Made by a program: the position numbers and the translations under genes. Shown in pieces: positions 1-6,260 of a DNA stretch of 6,704 nucleotides. How positions within the stretch are numbered: the stretch's first letter is position 1; every line of letters starts with the position of its first letter. Source of the DNA: Mycoplasmataceae bacterium (GTDB lineage: Bacteria; Bacillota_I; Bacilli_A; Mycoplasmatales; Mycoplasmoidaceae); assembly GCA_031278855.1 (NCBI GenBank), contig JAITJR010000100.1:1-6704 (forward strand). Direction: 5' to 3'. The notes under the pieces were generated by a model that saw only the letters and a program-made list of their open reading frames with translations, did not search any database and had not been told where the DNA came from.

Positions 1-1
1 A

Positions 2-448
2 GGAATTGATGTTCAATTAAAAAAACGACGTGATACATTAATTAAGTTAGTTGATGCTACACAAACATCAATTAAGTTTGAAAAATCATTATTGACTGAT
101 ATAACTCGATTACGTAATGTCAATGTTACTGCTAATGACGCAAATGGATTAGTTGCTCAAGACAAAGCATCATCTAGTGCATTATCACGTTTAATGGCAA
201 CATTTGAAAACTACCCAAACTTAAAAACAACCGATACCATTCGTGATTTGATGAGTTCAGCTGACTACATTGAACGAGAAATCGCTGCTTCAAGACGTTT
301 ATACAATGCGACAGCTTTACAGTTTAACCAAGAAATTCAAAGCTGACCAAGTAACGTGATTGCCGCTAGCATGCGTTTACATAGTTTTGCTTTATTTGCC
401 GCTAGTGACGAAGACAAGCAAGATGTCAGTCTTAAAATGGAAGTTTAA
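2..448 (+). CDS. lemA: LemA family membrane-anchored protein, 5' end outside the window
   Basis: This is the C-terminal 148 residues of a LemA-family protein. The frame is open from base 2 to the TAA at 446-448, reading through one UGA (344-346) as Trp. The visible part has the family's long amphipathic helices, with 'ENYPNLKTTDTIRDLMS' followed by 'EREIAASRRLYNATALQFNQEIQSWPSN'. These match the LemA pattern of a Tyr-Pro-x-Leu motif, then an ARR-Y-N segment, then F-N-x-x-I-x-x-x-P-S-N. LemA proteins are usually about 180-200 residues with one N-terminal membrane segment, so roughly 40-50 residues including the anchor are missing to the left. Its biochemical function is not established. The next gene starts 26 bases downstream on the same strand, so the two are probably co-transcribed. 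Family assignment is by recognised motifs and pairing with a membrane partner; no database search was possible. Confidence 0.85.
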
Positions 449-474
449 GATTAAAACTAGGTAATAATCTACGT

Positions 475-2253
475 ATGGCTAATGCTTCTTTTAACAACGA
501 AACATTGCATGTCGTAGATTATTTTAATGGTGCACTGCAAGTTAAAAACGAAAATGTTATTAATGATGTTTTTACCAAATATGTATTAAATCAATCCAAA
601 ATTGATATCAATGCCAATCATCAAACGGCTGATAAGATTAGAACATTAGATCGTGAGATTAATCGCGAAGGTAAAGAAGTTAATCAAAGTCACTTCTGAA
701 TGATTTTTATTCGTGTCATTGGTGGATTACTTGCTGTTATTGGGGTAATGTTCATTTTATGAGTGACGTTAATTTCAAAAGATGTTTCTAATCCTGGGTT
801 GTTTTTAGGGTTGGGAATCACATTTGTAATAGTTGGTCCAACGGCATTTGGTTTAAGTTGATTAATAAGAAAAAGTTATTTAATTAATAAAAAACAGCTT
901 CAAGATTTACAAAATGAACGTGCTGATGAATTTCAAATTGCCCAAAAACAATTGGCTGATTTAAAAGCTCATATTCATAATGAATTGACTTATACTATTT
1001 TTGAGCAAACTTATCCTTTAATTCAATTGTCACGTTATTTTTCAGAAGCTGATTATTTAAATTGAACCATGTGATTAAAAGATGACGTGAATAGTTCGGT
1101 ACTTTATTGTTTGTCAGGGACACTAAAGACTAATCCGTTTATTATTTTAAAAACAAAATCAACTGCAATGTATGACCATGTGTATACAGGTAGTCGTACA
1201 GTAATGGTACGTCGTTCGCGGATCGTTAATGGTAAGACTAGCTTTTATATGTCTCCTAAAATTATTACTGCCACCACTACTAATCCTGCCCCACGTTATT
1301 GAACGGACACCAAATTATTTTATAAATCAAATGCGGCCGAAGATTTAGATTTTGTTAATATGGATGAATTTAAAAATGAAAAGAAAGCTGAAAAGTTTTT
1401 TAACAAAGATAAAAAGATGGAACCAATGGATAATCCAGAATTTGATCGATATTTCCCGTGTCAACGTAACAACGAAGTACAATTTCGAACTTTATTTTCG
1501 CCATTAGCTCAAGAAGAAATGATTAAGTTAATGAAATTTAAAAGCGACTATCATTTCACTAAACATCAAACTTTAAATACCATTGCCTCACCTAGCTTTG
1601 ATCAAATTAATTTTGATGTTGTTCAACCATTACTTAGGGATACATTTGATTATGCTGACATTAAGAACGGATTCATTAATAACAATAAACAATTTTTTAA
1701 AGACATTTATTTTATGTTTGCACCAATTTTAACGATTCCACTTTATCAGCAATATGAATATCGTCAACCGTTATTTGAAAAAGCTCAACAAAAATTAATG
1801 TCATATATTCAAAACGAAAGTATTGCTAACTCAATGTATGATTCTGACATTTTTGAGCATCCGAGTTCTGTCACCGATAGTATTCTTAAAACTAAACGTG
1901 TTTTTGCTAATAGTTTATACGAAATCAACGAAATTATTGCATATGGTTATCGCACAACCGCACGAGTAGTCATTGTGCCTGTTACCGATTTTGAGGCTGG
2001 GGTTGTTATGGTACCTGTTACTGTGCTTGATTACCATTCAATTCAAAAAACCACTCGCATTGTTAACTCATTGGTGAAGCAAACGAATAATGATTTTAAT
2101 GTTAGCCCTAATTTAATGCCATACACCAAATCATTAAATGTTAGTAATCTAACTCGAAAAGGTCCGCTATTATCAATGCTTTTAAATGGCAAAAATAATT
2201 CTATTGATCAAGATACATACAAAACATTTTTAAAAGAGATAAATAACATTTAA
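475..2253 (+). CDS. Conserved-type Mollicute membrane protein paired with LemA, function unknown
   Basis: A 592-residue protein read with UGA as Trp. Six internal UGA codons (starting at 697, 760, 859, 1063, 1072 and 1300) would otherwise split it. Residues 1-75 are soluble. Two hydrophobic helices follow at about 81-100 and 109-131, then a charged, Gln/Lys/Glu-rich helix at about 135-170 that looks like a coiled coil. A long region without further obvious membrane segments follows, apart from a mildly hydrophobic stretch near 'FMFAPILTIPLY'. The arrangement LemA plus a two-helix membrane protein with a large soluble part resembles LemA/DUF3137 gene pairs in other bacteria, but I cannot confirm DUF3137 membership and the protein is longer than typical members. 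ATG 475 is the first ATG after the in-frame TAA at 433-435. Only a weak AGG (459-461) lies upstream. No enzymatic motif was recognised; a role in the membrane with LemA is inference from context. Confidence 0.8.
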
Positions 2254-2262
2254 GTGATAAAC

Positions 2263-2284
2263 TTGGGTTTTACTAAAAACTCAA
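2263..2284 (+). terminator. Hairpin just after the LemA-partner gene, possible weak terminator
   Basis: TTGGGTTTT (2263-2271) pairs with AAAACTCAA (2276-2284) across an ACTA loop, giving 9 bp with one G-U pair. It lies 10 bases after the stop codon of the upstream gene. It is followed by A-rich rather than T-rich sequence, so it is not a canonical intrinsic terminator on the plus strand. It could instead stabilise the 3' end of the mRNA. Confidence 0.4.
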
Positions 2285-2294
2285 AAAAGTAACG

Positions 2295-2463
2295 ATACAC
2301 CGTGGCAATAATATGCTTATATTTACACGGTAAATATCAATCATTTTTCGGATTGATGAAACTAACCAAAAAACGAATAATTCATCACTTTAGAAATCGC
2401 ATCACACAATTGATATTTGATTTTATTTAGCGAAGCTAAATACGGTCGTGCCTGCACGGTGAT
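2295..2463. other. Complex nested inverted repeats: candidate structured RNA or small inverted-repeat element
   Basis: No gene is seen in this stretch, but it is full of matching complementary segments. A closing stem pairs 2295-2307 with 2453-2463 (11 bp with single bulges at A2297 and G2305; core CACCGTG/CACGGTG). Inside it, AAATATCAAT (2332-2341) pairs perfectly with ATTGATATTT (2409-2418), and that arm can be capped by TGATGAA (2354-2360) with TTCATCA (2381-2387). A separate 8-bp GAA-loop hairpin lies at 2424-2442. Competing pairings also exist. ATTCATCAC (2380-2388) is a perfect 9-bp partner of GTGATGAAT (2459-2467), ATCAATC (2336-2342) pairs with GATTGAT (2351-2357), and ACCGTG (2299-2304) also matches CACGGT (2326-2331). 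This could be a folded non-coding RNA, a switching 3' UTR, or a miniature element with short terminal inverted repeats. It matches no RNA family I recognise (not RNase P RNA, tmRNA, SRP RNA or T-box). The strand is undecided because the fold works on both. Confidence 0.5.
2420..2451 (+). repeat. Hairpin repeat, copy A (inverted partner at 3688-3719)
   Basis: A 32-base unit containing the stem TATTTAGC/GCTAAATA around a GAA loop (2424-2442), followed by GGTCGTGC. Read on the plus strand it matches 25 of 32 bases of the minus-strand sequence of 3719-3688. The five loop-proximal bases differ completely (CGAAG against TTTCA), yet the closing pair is preserved (C-G against T-A). The other two differences are C/T transitions. 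A second small hairpin, CGTG-CCTG-CACG (2447-2458), follows directly. Both copies sit 3' of a gene running towards the glycosyltransferase. Confidence 0.6.
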
Positions 2464-2482
2464 GAATAATTACCAAAAAAAA

Positions 2483-2511
2483 TTGACATATCCATTAATA
2501 CCAAATATACT
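2483..2511 (+). promoter_or_regulatory. Sigma-70-type promoter for the glycosyltransferase
   Basis: A consensus -35 box TTGACA (2483-2488) and a near-consensus -10 box TATACT (2506-2511) are separated by exactly 17 bases, with an A8 tract (2475-2482) just upstream that could act as an UP element. Transcription would start near 2518-2520. It is the best promoter in the window, and the next gene rightward is the glycosyltransferase at 2681. Confidence 0.75.
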
Positions 2512-2517
2512 TTAATT

Positions 2518-2680
2518 ACTGAAATCTTAATTGACGAGAGAACGCTTAATATGCGCAGCTTTTATGCACACTCTACTCATCGCACCTTTCTAATACACTA
2601 GTCCCTTTCGTCATTTGCAATTTCACCAAAATGAATGAAAGGAAATAACTAATCCATATTTTTAGTTAATAAAATCACCT
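2518..2680 (+). promoter_or_regulatory. Long structured 5' leader of the glycosyltransferase mRNA
   Basis: About 160 bases lie between the predicted transcription start and the ATG at 2681. A hairpin pairs CCTTTC (2604-2609) plus TCATTT (2611-2616) with AAATGA (2629-2634) plus GAAAGG (2637-2642), leaving a small internal loop and a 12-base apical loop. TGACGA (2532-2537) can instead pair with TCGTCA (2608-2613), which overlaps the hairpin's left arm, so the two structures exclude each other. The purine-rich AAAGGA (2638-2643) looks like a Shine-Dalgarno sequence, but it is about 37 bases before the start codon and partly buried in the stem. No Shine-Dalgarno sequence precedes ATG 2681. Regulatory function is inference. 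Confidence 0.45.
2551..2601 (+). CDS. Possible 16-residue leader peptide
   Basis: A short open frame starts about 33 bases after the predicted transcription start, with a GAGAG stretch about 10 bases before its ATG. The peptide is MRSFYAHSTHRTFLIH (three His), ending in TAG at 2599-2601, two bases before the left arm of the 2604-2642 hairpin. A translating ribosome here would disturb the alternative 2532-2537/2608-2613 pairing. Open frames of this length arise often by chance, so this is only a candidate. Confidence 0.15.
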   Translation: MRSFYAHSTHRTFLIH

Positions 2681-3583
2681 ATGTACAGATACTCCATAAT
2701 CGTCCCAGTCCACAATATTGAGCTAAATTACTTAACACAATGTCTAAATAGCGTTAAGGAGCAAACCTATGATGAATTTGAATGTATTTTAATTAACAAT
2801 AGTAGTGTTGCTAACCATATTGTGGCTTTTATTGAAAAATGAGTTGCCGATCATAAAAATAAGTTTCGTTTAATTCACGACCAAGTCAATGGTGGCTTTG
2901 GTACTGCTCGTAACATCGGCGTGCGTAATGCCACTGGTGATTTTGTCATATTTCTTGATGCAGCTGACTACATTGAACATACGATGTTGGAAACAATTAA
3001 TAAATATGCGAAAAAATGTCGTCACTTAGAAATTCTTTCCTTTAGTGCTTTGTGATTAAATAGTGATAATGAGTTAACTAAATTAAACCAAAATTATGAA
3101 GGGTGACAGCCTTATACGCTCACTAATGTTAATCTCAGTCACAACCTTGCCAAAGATAAGGTGCACATTTGAAGTAAATGCTATGCCAAACATTTCTTGT
3201 TAGAAAAAGACATATGACACCTAGATTACTTTGGTTATGGTATTGACCTATATTTTCATATCATTACATATTCAAAAGCTAACCAAATTTATGTAATCGA
3301 TGAACCGTTATATGTTCGTCGTAAAGAACTGCATTTGCATAATTGTCAAAGTTTACATCCGAAAGACAAATTGTTTAACGCCATCGATTGTGCTTTCAAT
3401 GCCTTTGAAAAAATTCGTAAAGATGACTCTGTTTTATCTAAATATTTCTATACATTTTTTAAATTCTTTTTTGAAACATATATGATTGGTGAATATGCCG
3501 ATATTCAAAAAGAAGAATGATGAGATACCGTTTATACACGTTTTACTAAAATGTACCAGTGATTGATTAAAATCGGACACTAG
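2681..3583 (+). CDS. Family-2 (GT-A) glycosyltransferase with degenerate acidic motifs
   Basis: A 300-residue protein with eight UGA-encoded Trp (residues 54, 125, 142, 164, 179, 280, 281, 294) and a TAG stop. The N-terminus 'YSIIVPVHN' (4-12), then 'YLTQCLNSVKEQTYDEFECILINNSS' (17-42) and 'NGGFGTARNIGVRNATGDFVIFLD' (70-93) follow the GT-2 Rossmann-like nucleotide-sugar fold closely. The family would transfer a sugar from a nucleotide donor to a lipid, protein or polysaccharide acceptor; the acceptor cannot be told here. The usual D-D-G-S-x-D segment reads N-N-S-S-V-A (39-44). The metal-binding D-x-D-D motif reads D-A-A-D (93-96). The usual Glu-Asp before the acceptor helix reads Ile-Asp in 'GYGIDLYF'. 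There is no membrane segment, so the protein should be cytoplasmic or peripheral. ATG 2681 is the only ATG after the in-frame TAG at 2663, and the hydrophobic first strand begins directly behind it. The gene stands alone, with its own promoter and inverted hairpin repeats on both sides. Confidence 0.85.
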
Positions 3584-3592
3584 GCTTCGCTA
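3579..3592. repeat. Small hairpin overlapping the glycosyltransferase stop codon
   Basis: The sequence around the stop codon (CTAG, bulged G, C, TTC loop, GCTAG) forms a 5-bp stem with one bulge. On the minus strand it contains TAGCGAAGC, the same nine bases found in the hairpin of copy A (2428-2436). It may be a diverged third relative of that element, or chance. Confidence 0.3.
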
Positions 3593-3609
3593 GACATTCC
3601 GTTTTGCTG

Positions 3610-3675
3610 TTCGATGTTTTAGATATTTGACTCATCGAAATATTAGTTATTTGAAAACCAATGTGACTATAACTA
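3610..3675. repeat. Two hairpins in the convergent intergenic region
   Basis: TTCGATG (3610-3616) pairs with CATCGAA (3633-3639), and TAGTTAT (3644-3650) pairs with ATAACTA (3669-3675), both perfect 7-bp stems with loops of 16-18 bases. Neither is followed by a T-run on either strand, so they are not clear intrinsic terminators. Lying between two genes that face each other, they may still mark transcript ends. Apart from these and the copy B repeat, nothing else is seen in 3584-3725. Confidence 0.4.
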
Positions 3676-3687
3676 TTCGTTGCATGT

Positions 3688-3719
3688 GCACAACCATATT
3701 TAGTGAAACTAAATAAAAT
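3688..3719 (-). repeat. Hairpin repeat, copy B (inverted partner of 2420-2451)
   Basis: Read on the minus strand this 32-base unit matches 25 of 32 bases of copy A. It forms a perfect 8-bp stem (TATTTAGT with ACTAAATA; 3697-3704 with 3708-3715) around GAA on the plus strand, TTC on the minus strand. It begins 6 bases downstream of the recO stop codon. As in copy A, a small second hairpin follows (GTTG with CAAC on the minus strand). Confidence 0.6.
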
Positions 3720-3725
3720 TGCAGT

Positions 3726-4430
3726 TTAGTAATTTTGTAGTGATTGCAATTTAATACCACTATTGTCATCAATATATAAATGTAAAAGTTTGATGACAAA
3801 ATCAAAACACTGATAATATTTGTTTAATTCATCATATTCACGATTGAATAAATAATGAATGGTTTTCGAAACATCTAGTTCATAGTATTTATCTTTTTGG
3901 GGATCAAAACAGAGGTTACATAACATGCCGTGATCTTTAAAAGAAACGGTTTTTAATTTACGGTTATGACATTTAATGCAATAATTTACTGCAAGATTAT
4001 GACCCAATAAATTAATAAATTGCTCCAAAATTATCAGAATCAGTAATTTTTCGTTATAACCTTTTTTAACAATTAATTCTAAGTTAAGATGATAAAAATC
4101 AAATAGTGTTTTACGGTTAATATTTGCTTTTAAGGTACATTCATTTAATAAATTAAATGATGTGAGAATTTCATAGTTTCAGTTGATAGGATCAATGGTA
4201 GTAACTTTTTTTAGACGACTTAATTTATCATCGTGACGACTTTGGAATATTTCGAATTCAGTGTAGGCTCCAAGAAATAGATGTCTAGCGTTTTTAGAAG
4301 ATATTTTGCGACTTCCTTTTGAAAGACAAGCAATACGACAACCATTACCGATTAAAAATGTGACTACTTCATCAAAAATTTGGTATGGATATTTATTAAT
4401 AAGATAACCACGGTAAATTGTTTCAGCCAT
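3726..4430 (-). CDS. recO: DNA repair protein RecO
   Basis: A 234-residue protein with one UGA-encoded Trp (residue 84). RecO acts in the RecF(O)R pathway: it binds single-stranded DNA and SSB, anneals strands and helps load RecA at gaps. Residues 1-80 form the OB-fold half, with the family-like 'KGSRKISSKNARHLFLGAYTEFEIFQSR'. The C-terminal helical half carries a four-cysteine zinc site, Cys151-x2-Cys154 and Cys171-x2-Cys174, as in Gram-positive-type RecO proteins. The length is slightly below the usual 240-255 residues. ATG 4430 lies only 2 bases after the era stop codon, and recO is the last gene of the ybeY-dgkA-era-recO operon, so translational coupling to era is likely. An in-frame TTG at 4028 is not the start, since the frame is open upstream through the UGA and the missing half would be the OB fold. 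Confidence 0.9.
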
Positions 4431-4432
4431 GA

Positions 4433-5311
4433 TTATTTGTTACTATAACCAATATCTGATAAAAACTTAGGGTTATTTCTTCACTCTTTTTGCACTTTTA
4501 CGAATAATTTTAGGTTAATTTTACTATCGTAAATCTGCAATAACTCTTTACGAGACATAATACCGATTTTTTTAATCATGGAGCCGTTTTTACCAATAAC
4601 AATGGGTTTTTGACTTTCTTTTTCAACTACGATAACCGCTTGAATGTTTAGGGTATTAGTCAATTTATCATATTGGTTTAATTCAACGTAGACAGATGTA
4701 GCATATGGTAACTCTTGCTTAGTATTAAATATGATTTGTTCTCGAATCGTTTCACTAATGGTAAAATTATCGTTTTCATGATGAATAAGGTCGAGATCAG
4801 CAATTGGTAAATGCTTTGCAAGCATGCTTAACAATTCAGCTAGTCCAGTTGATTTTTTGCTAGATATGGCAATAATTTCACAAGGGCTAATTAATTTAGT
4901 AACTTGATTTTTGTATTCATTAATTTTCCGTTCACTACTTAAATCAGCTTTAGTTAGAACTAAAATGACTTGCTTGATTTGATATTCGTTGATAACACTA
5001 ATAACTTGCCGATCTTCTTCATCTAATGGTCTTGTTAAATCAATTAACAATAAAGTGACATTGGCTATTTTGTAACTATTTTTAATCTGGGCATTTAAAA
5101 ACAAATCCAATTTATACCTAGGTGTGTGTCAACCAGGCGTATCAATAAATTGAATTTTTAAATCTTTAGCTTCATATACTGCATGGATTTGATTACGTGT
5201 AGTTTGTGGTTTTGGTGAAGTGATCGCAACCTTATGTTTACATAAAGTATTCAATAAAGTAGATTTACCAACATTGGGTTTACCAGTAATGGCGACGTAT
5301 CCGCTATGCAT
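4433..5311 (-). CDS. era: GTPase Era, 16S rRNA maturation and 30S assembly
   Basis: A 292-residue Era, with two UGA-encoded Trp (61 and 277). It binds the 3' end of 16S rRNA and acts in small-subunit assembly. G-domain motifs are Walker A GKPNVGKS (10-17), switch I with '[11 protein letters not shown]' (32-42), DTPG (57-60), and TKAD (120-123) where the usual NKxD has Thr for Asn. The SSK stretch near '[11 protein letters not shown]' is the G5 region. The C-terminal KH domain is visible as '[12 protein letters not shown]' around 239-250, and the protein ends with the Era-typical W-R-x-x-x-x-x-L-x-x-x-GY pattern after the UGA codon at 4481-4483. ATG 5311 is chosen because it follows the dgkA TAA by one base (TAATATG). 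A TTG six codons upstream (5329) is in frame but would overlap dgkA and add non-family residues. Its neighbour ybeY works in the same rRNA-maturation process. Confidence 0.95.
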
Positions 5312-5312
5312 A

Positions 5313-5696
5313 TTAACTAAAAACAGCAATAATTTTAGGAATAAAAATGATCAAGCCAACAATGACGGATGTCACGGTTAAAACCAAAGTAGCTGCTGCT
5401 GAGATATCTTTAATTTTTTTGGCATTATAGTTATATTTAAAAGCAACAATATCCACCAAGTTCTCAATCGCTGTATTTAATAATTCCATTCCAATTACTA
5501 TTCCAATGACTAAAATGATGATAGCTCAATCAATTGGATTCATTTGCTTGTGTAATAGTGCTGCCACAATTAACACAATAATTCCAATCACGGCATGAAC
5601 AACTAAAGAAGTTTCTTCTTTAAGTGAAGTAAACAACCCCCGAAAAGCATAGCCAAACTTTTTCAATCAAGCCCATTTCTTTTTTCTCTTTTCCAT
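5313..5696 (-). CDS. dgkA: DgkA-family undecaprenol/diacylglycerol kinase, integral membrane
   Basis: A 127-residue integral membrane kinase, missed by standard-code gene finding because two of its three Trp codons are UGA (residues 10 and 57; residue 8 is UGG). The family phosphorylates a lipid alcohol (undecaprenol in many Gram-positives, diacylglycerol in Proteobacteria) using ATP. The signature is the E-x-x-N-T-A-x-E motif at 71-78 (ELLNTAIE), followed by 'NLVD' and by '[15 protein letters not shown]' (92-106). Three membrane helices are apparent at about 32-49, 56-80 and 100-125, with a basic N-terminus (EKRKKK). A Mollicute without a cell wall does not need undecaprenyl phosphate for peptidoglycan, so the physiological substrate is uncertain. 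The gene sits 40 bases after ybeY and its stop is one base before the era start. Confidence 0.92.
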
Positions 5697-5736
5697 AATG
5701 TGGTAATTATCTTACTAGATTAAATGAATGCATGAT

Positions 5737-6168
5737 TTATTTAGGGAGATTTAACTTCAGCATAATTTTTTTTTGCAAACTAAACATTTTTTTCGCATTC
5801 ATCTGGTTGTTGTGATCAAAACTTAATAAATGTAATAATCCGTGAACAAACAAAAGCACCATATTGTATTCGTAGGTTTGTTCTGTTTGTCGCTTGGCAT
5901 CTTGGTAATTAATGAATATTTCGCCTAGCAGTGGGGTCTTGATACTAGTCGCGTCATGAAAAGCAAAGCTAATTACATCGGTAGGTTTATCAATGTGTCG
6001 GTATTTATTGTTAATATCTTGAATCACTTCATCATTAGTGATAGTAACATCATAATAATATTTACCCTGAATTAATAATTTAGATACTAAACTATTAGAT
6101 TGTTGTAACAATTTCTTTAATGGAGTAGTAATTTTTTTATAAGGATCATTCAAACTGTAATTTAGCAT
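5737..6168 (-). CDS. ybeY: Endoribonuclease YbeY, rRNA maturation
   Basis: A 143-residue single-domain metalloendoribonuclease involved in 16S rRNA 3'-end maturation and ribosome quality control. The zinc-binding motif H-G-x-L-H-L-x-x-x-D-H is present at 109-119 (HGLLHLLSFDH), with His109, His113 and His119 as ligands; the usual Gly before the aromatic residue is Ser116. Other family landmarks are 'TDVISFAF' and 'LLGEIFINY'. No Trp codon is present. The start is fixed because an in-frame TAA (6171-6169) lies immediately before the ATG (6168-6166). No Shine-Dalgarno sequence is visible, and the start codon lies in a 9-bp inverted repeat (6158-6180). It is the first gene of the ybeY-dgkA-era-recO operon, with a promoter about 25 bases upstream. 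Confidence 0.93.
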   Translation of the reverse strand: MLNYSLNDPYKKITTPLKKLLQQSNSLVSKLLIQGKYYYDVTITNDEVIQDINNKYRHIDKPTDVISFAFHDATSIKTPLLGEIFINYQDAKRQTEQTYEYNMVLLFVHGLLHLLSFDHNNQMNAKKMFSLQKKIMLKLNLPK

Positions 6169-6180
6169 TTAGCTAAATTA
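6158..6180 (-). repeat. Perfect hairpin over the ybeY start codon
   Basis: TAATTTAGC (6158-6166) and GCTAAATTA (6172-6180) form a perfect 9-bp stem around a 5-base loop. In the mRNA the AU of the ybeY AUG lies in the loop and its G closes the stem. The inner seven pairs (ATTTAGC/GCTAAAT) are identical to those of the hairpin at 2425-2441. It could restrain translation initiation of ybeY, or be chance in AT-rich DNA. Confidence 0.4.
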
Positions 6181-6189
6181 TCATTGGTA

Positions 6190-6218
6190 ATTATGGTAAT
6201 CAAAATATTTTTTTGCAA
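6190..6218 (-). promoter_or_regulatory. Probable promoter of the ybeY-dgkA-era-recO operon
   Basis: On the minus strand a -35-like TTGCAA (6213-6218) and a -10-like CATAAT (6190-6195) are 17 bases apart. Transcription would begin near 6183, giving a very short leader of about 15 bases. An A-tract of seven on this strand (6208-6214) lies mostly in the spacer. Confidence 0.5.
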
Positions 6219-6219
6219 C

Positions 6220-6225
6220 TATAAT
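6220..6225 (+). promoter_or_regulatory. Possible -10 box of a rightward promoter for the lipoprotein
   Basis: A perfect TATAAT. No good -35 box lies 16-18 bases upstream (TAATCA at 6197-6202 is a poor match). It abuts the -35 box of the leftward ybeY promoter, so the two would overlap back to back. Transcription would start near 6232, placing the G9 tract and the terminator hairpin in the leader of the lipoprotein mRNA. Confidence 0.4.
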
Positions 6226-6244
6226 TCTCCCATGCAATTTCATA

Positions 6245-6253
6245 GGGGGGGGG
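6245..6253 (+). repeat. Run of nine G
   Basis: An uninterrupted G9 tract in otherwise AT-rich sequence, 20 bases after the TATAAT and 110 bases before the lipoprotein ATG. Such tracts change length by slipped-strand mispairing. It is not in a coding region and does not clearly lie between -35 and -10 boxes. CCCATG (6229-6234) and CAT-A-GGG (6241-6247) are complementary, with one bulged A, just before it. Confidence 0.9.
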
Positions 6254-6260
6254 ATTCACT

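Noticed and set aside
475..1302. Several short separate genes (475-699, 1087-1302, 1360-2253) or a pseudogene with premature stops
   Set aside because: All pieces lie in one frame and are separated only by UGA, which is Trp here. They form one intact 592-codon gene.
2424..2442. Canonical intrinsic terminator
   Set aside because: The stem is good but there is no T-run after it on either strand, so it is reported as a hairpin repeat instead.
2254..2680. A decayed protein gene or a tRNA, RNase P RNA, tmRNA, SRP RNA or T-box in the long gap
   Set aside because: The frames I read in this stretch are closed by TAA/TAG. No T-arm GGTTCRA sequence, no TGGNACC T-box sequence and none of the conserved segments of the listed RNAs are seen.
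3300..3485. A 61-residue open frame inside the glycosyltransferase
   Set aside because: It is in a different frame from the gene that covers it and is rich in Cys and Ile without family features; a shadow.
3584..3725. Clear terminator between the convergent genes
   Set aside because: Three perfect stems exist, but none has the T-tract needed on either strand.
5129..5329. Era starting at the TTG at 5329
   Set aside because: It would overlap dgkA and add six residues before the family-typical start. The ATG at 5311 directly follows the dgkA stop.
6245..6253. G9 tract as the spacer of a promoter, as in the poly-A promoters of some mycoplasma lipoproteins
   Set aside because: No acceptable -35/-10 pair brackets the tract. 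A length error in sequencing is also possible for such a homopolymer.
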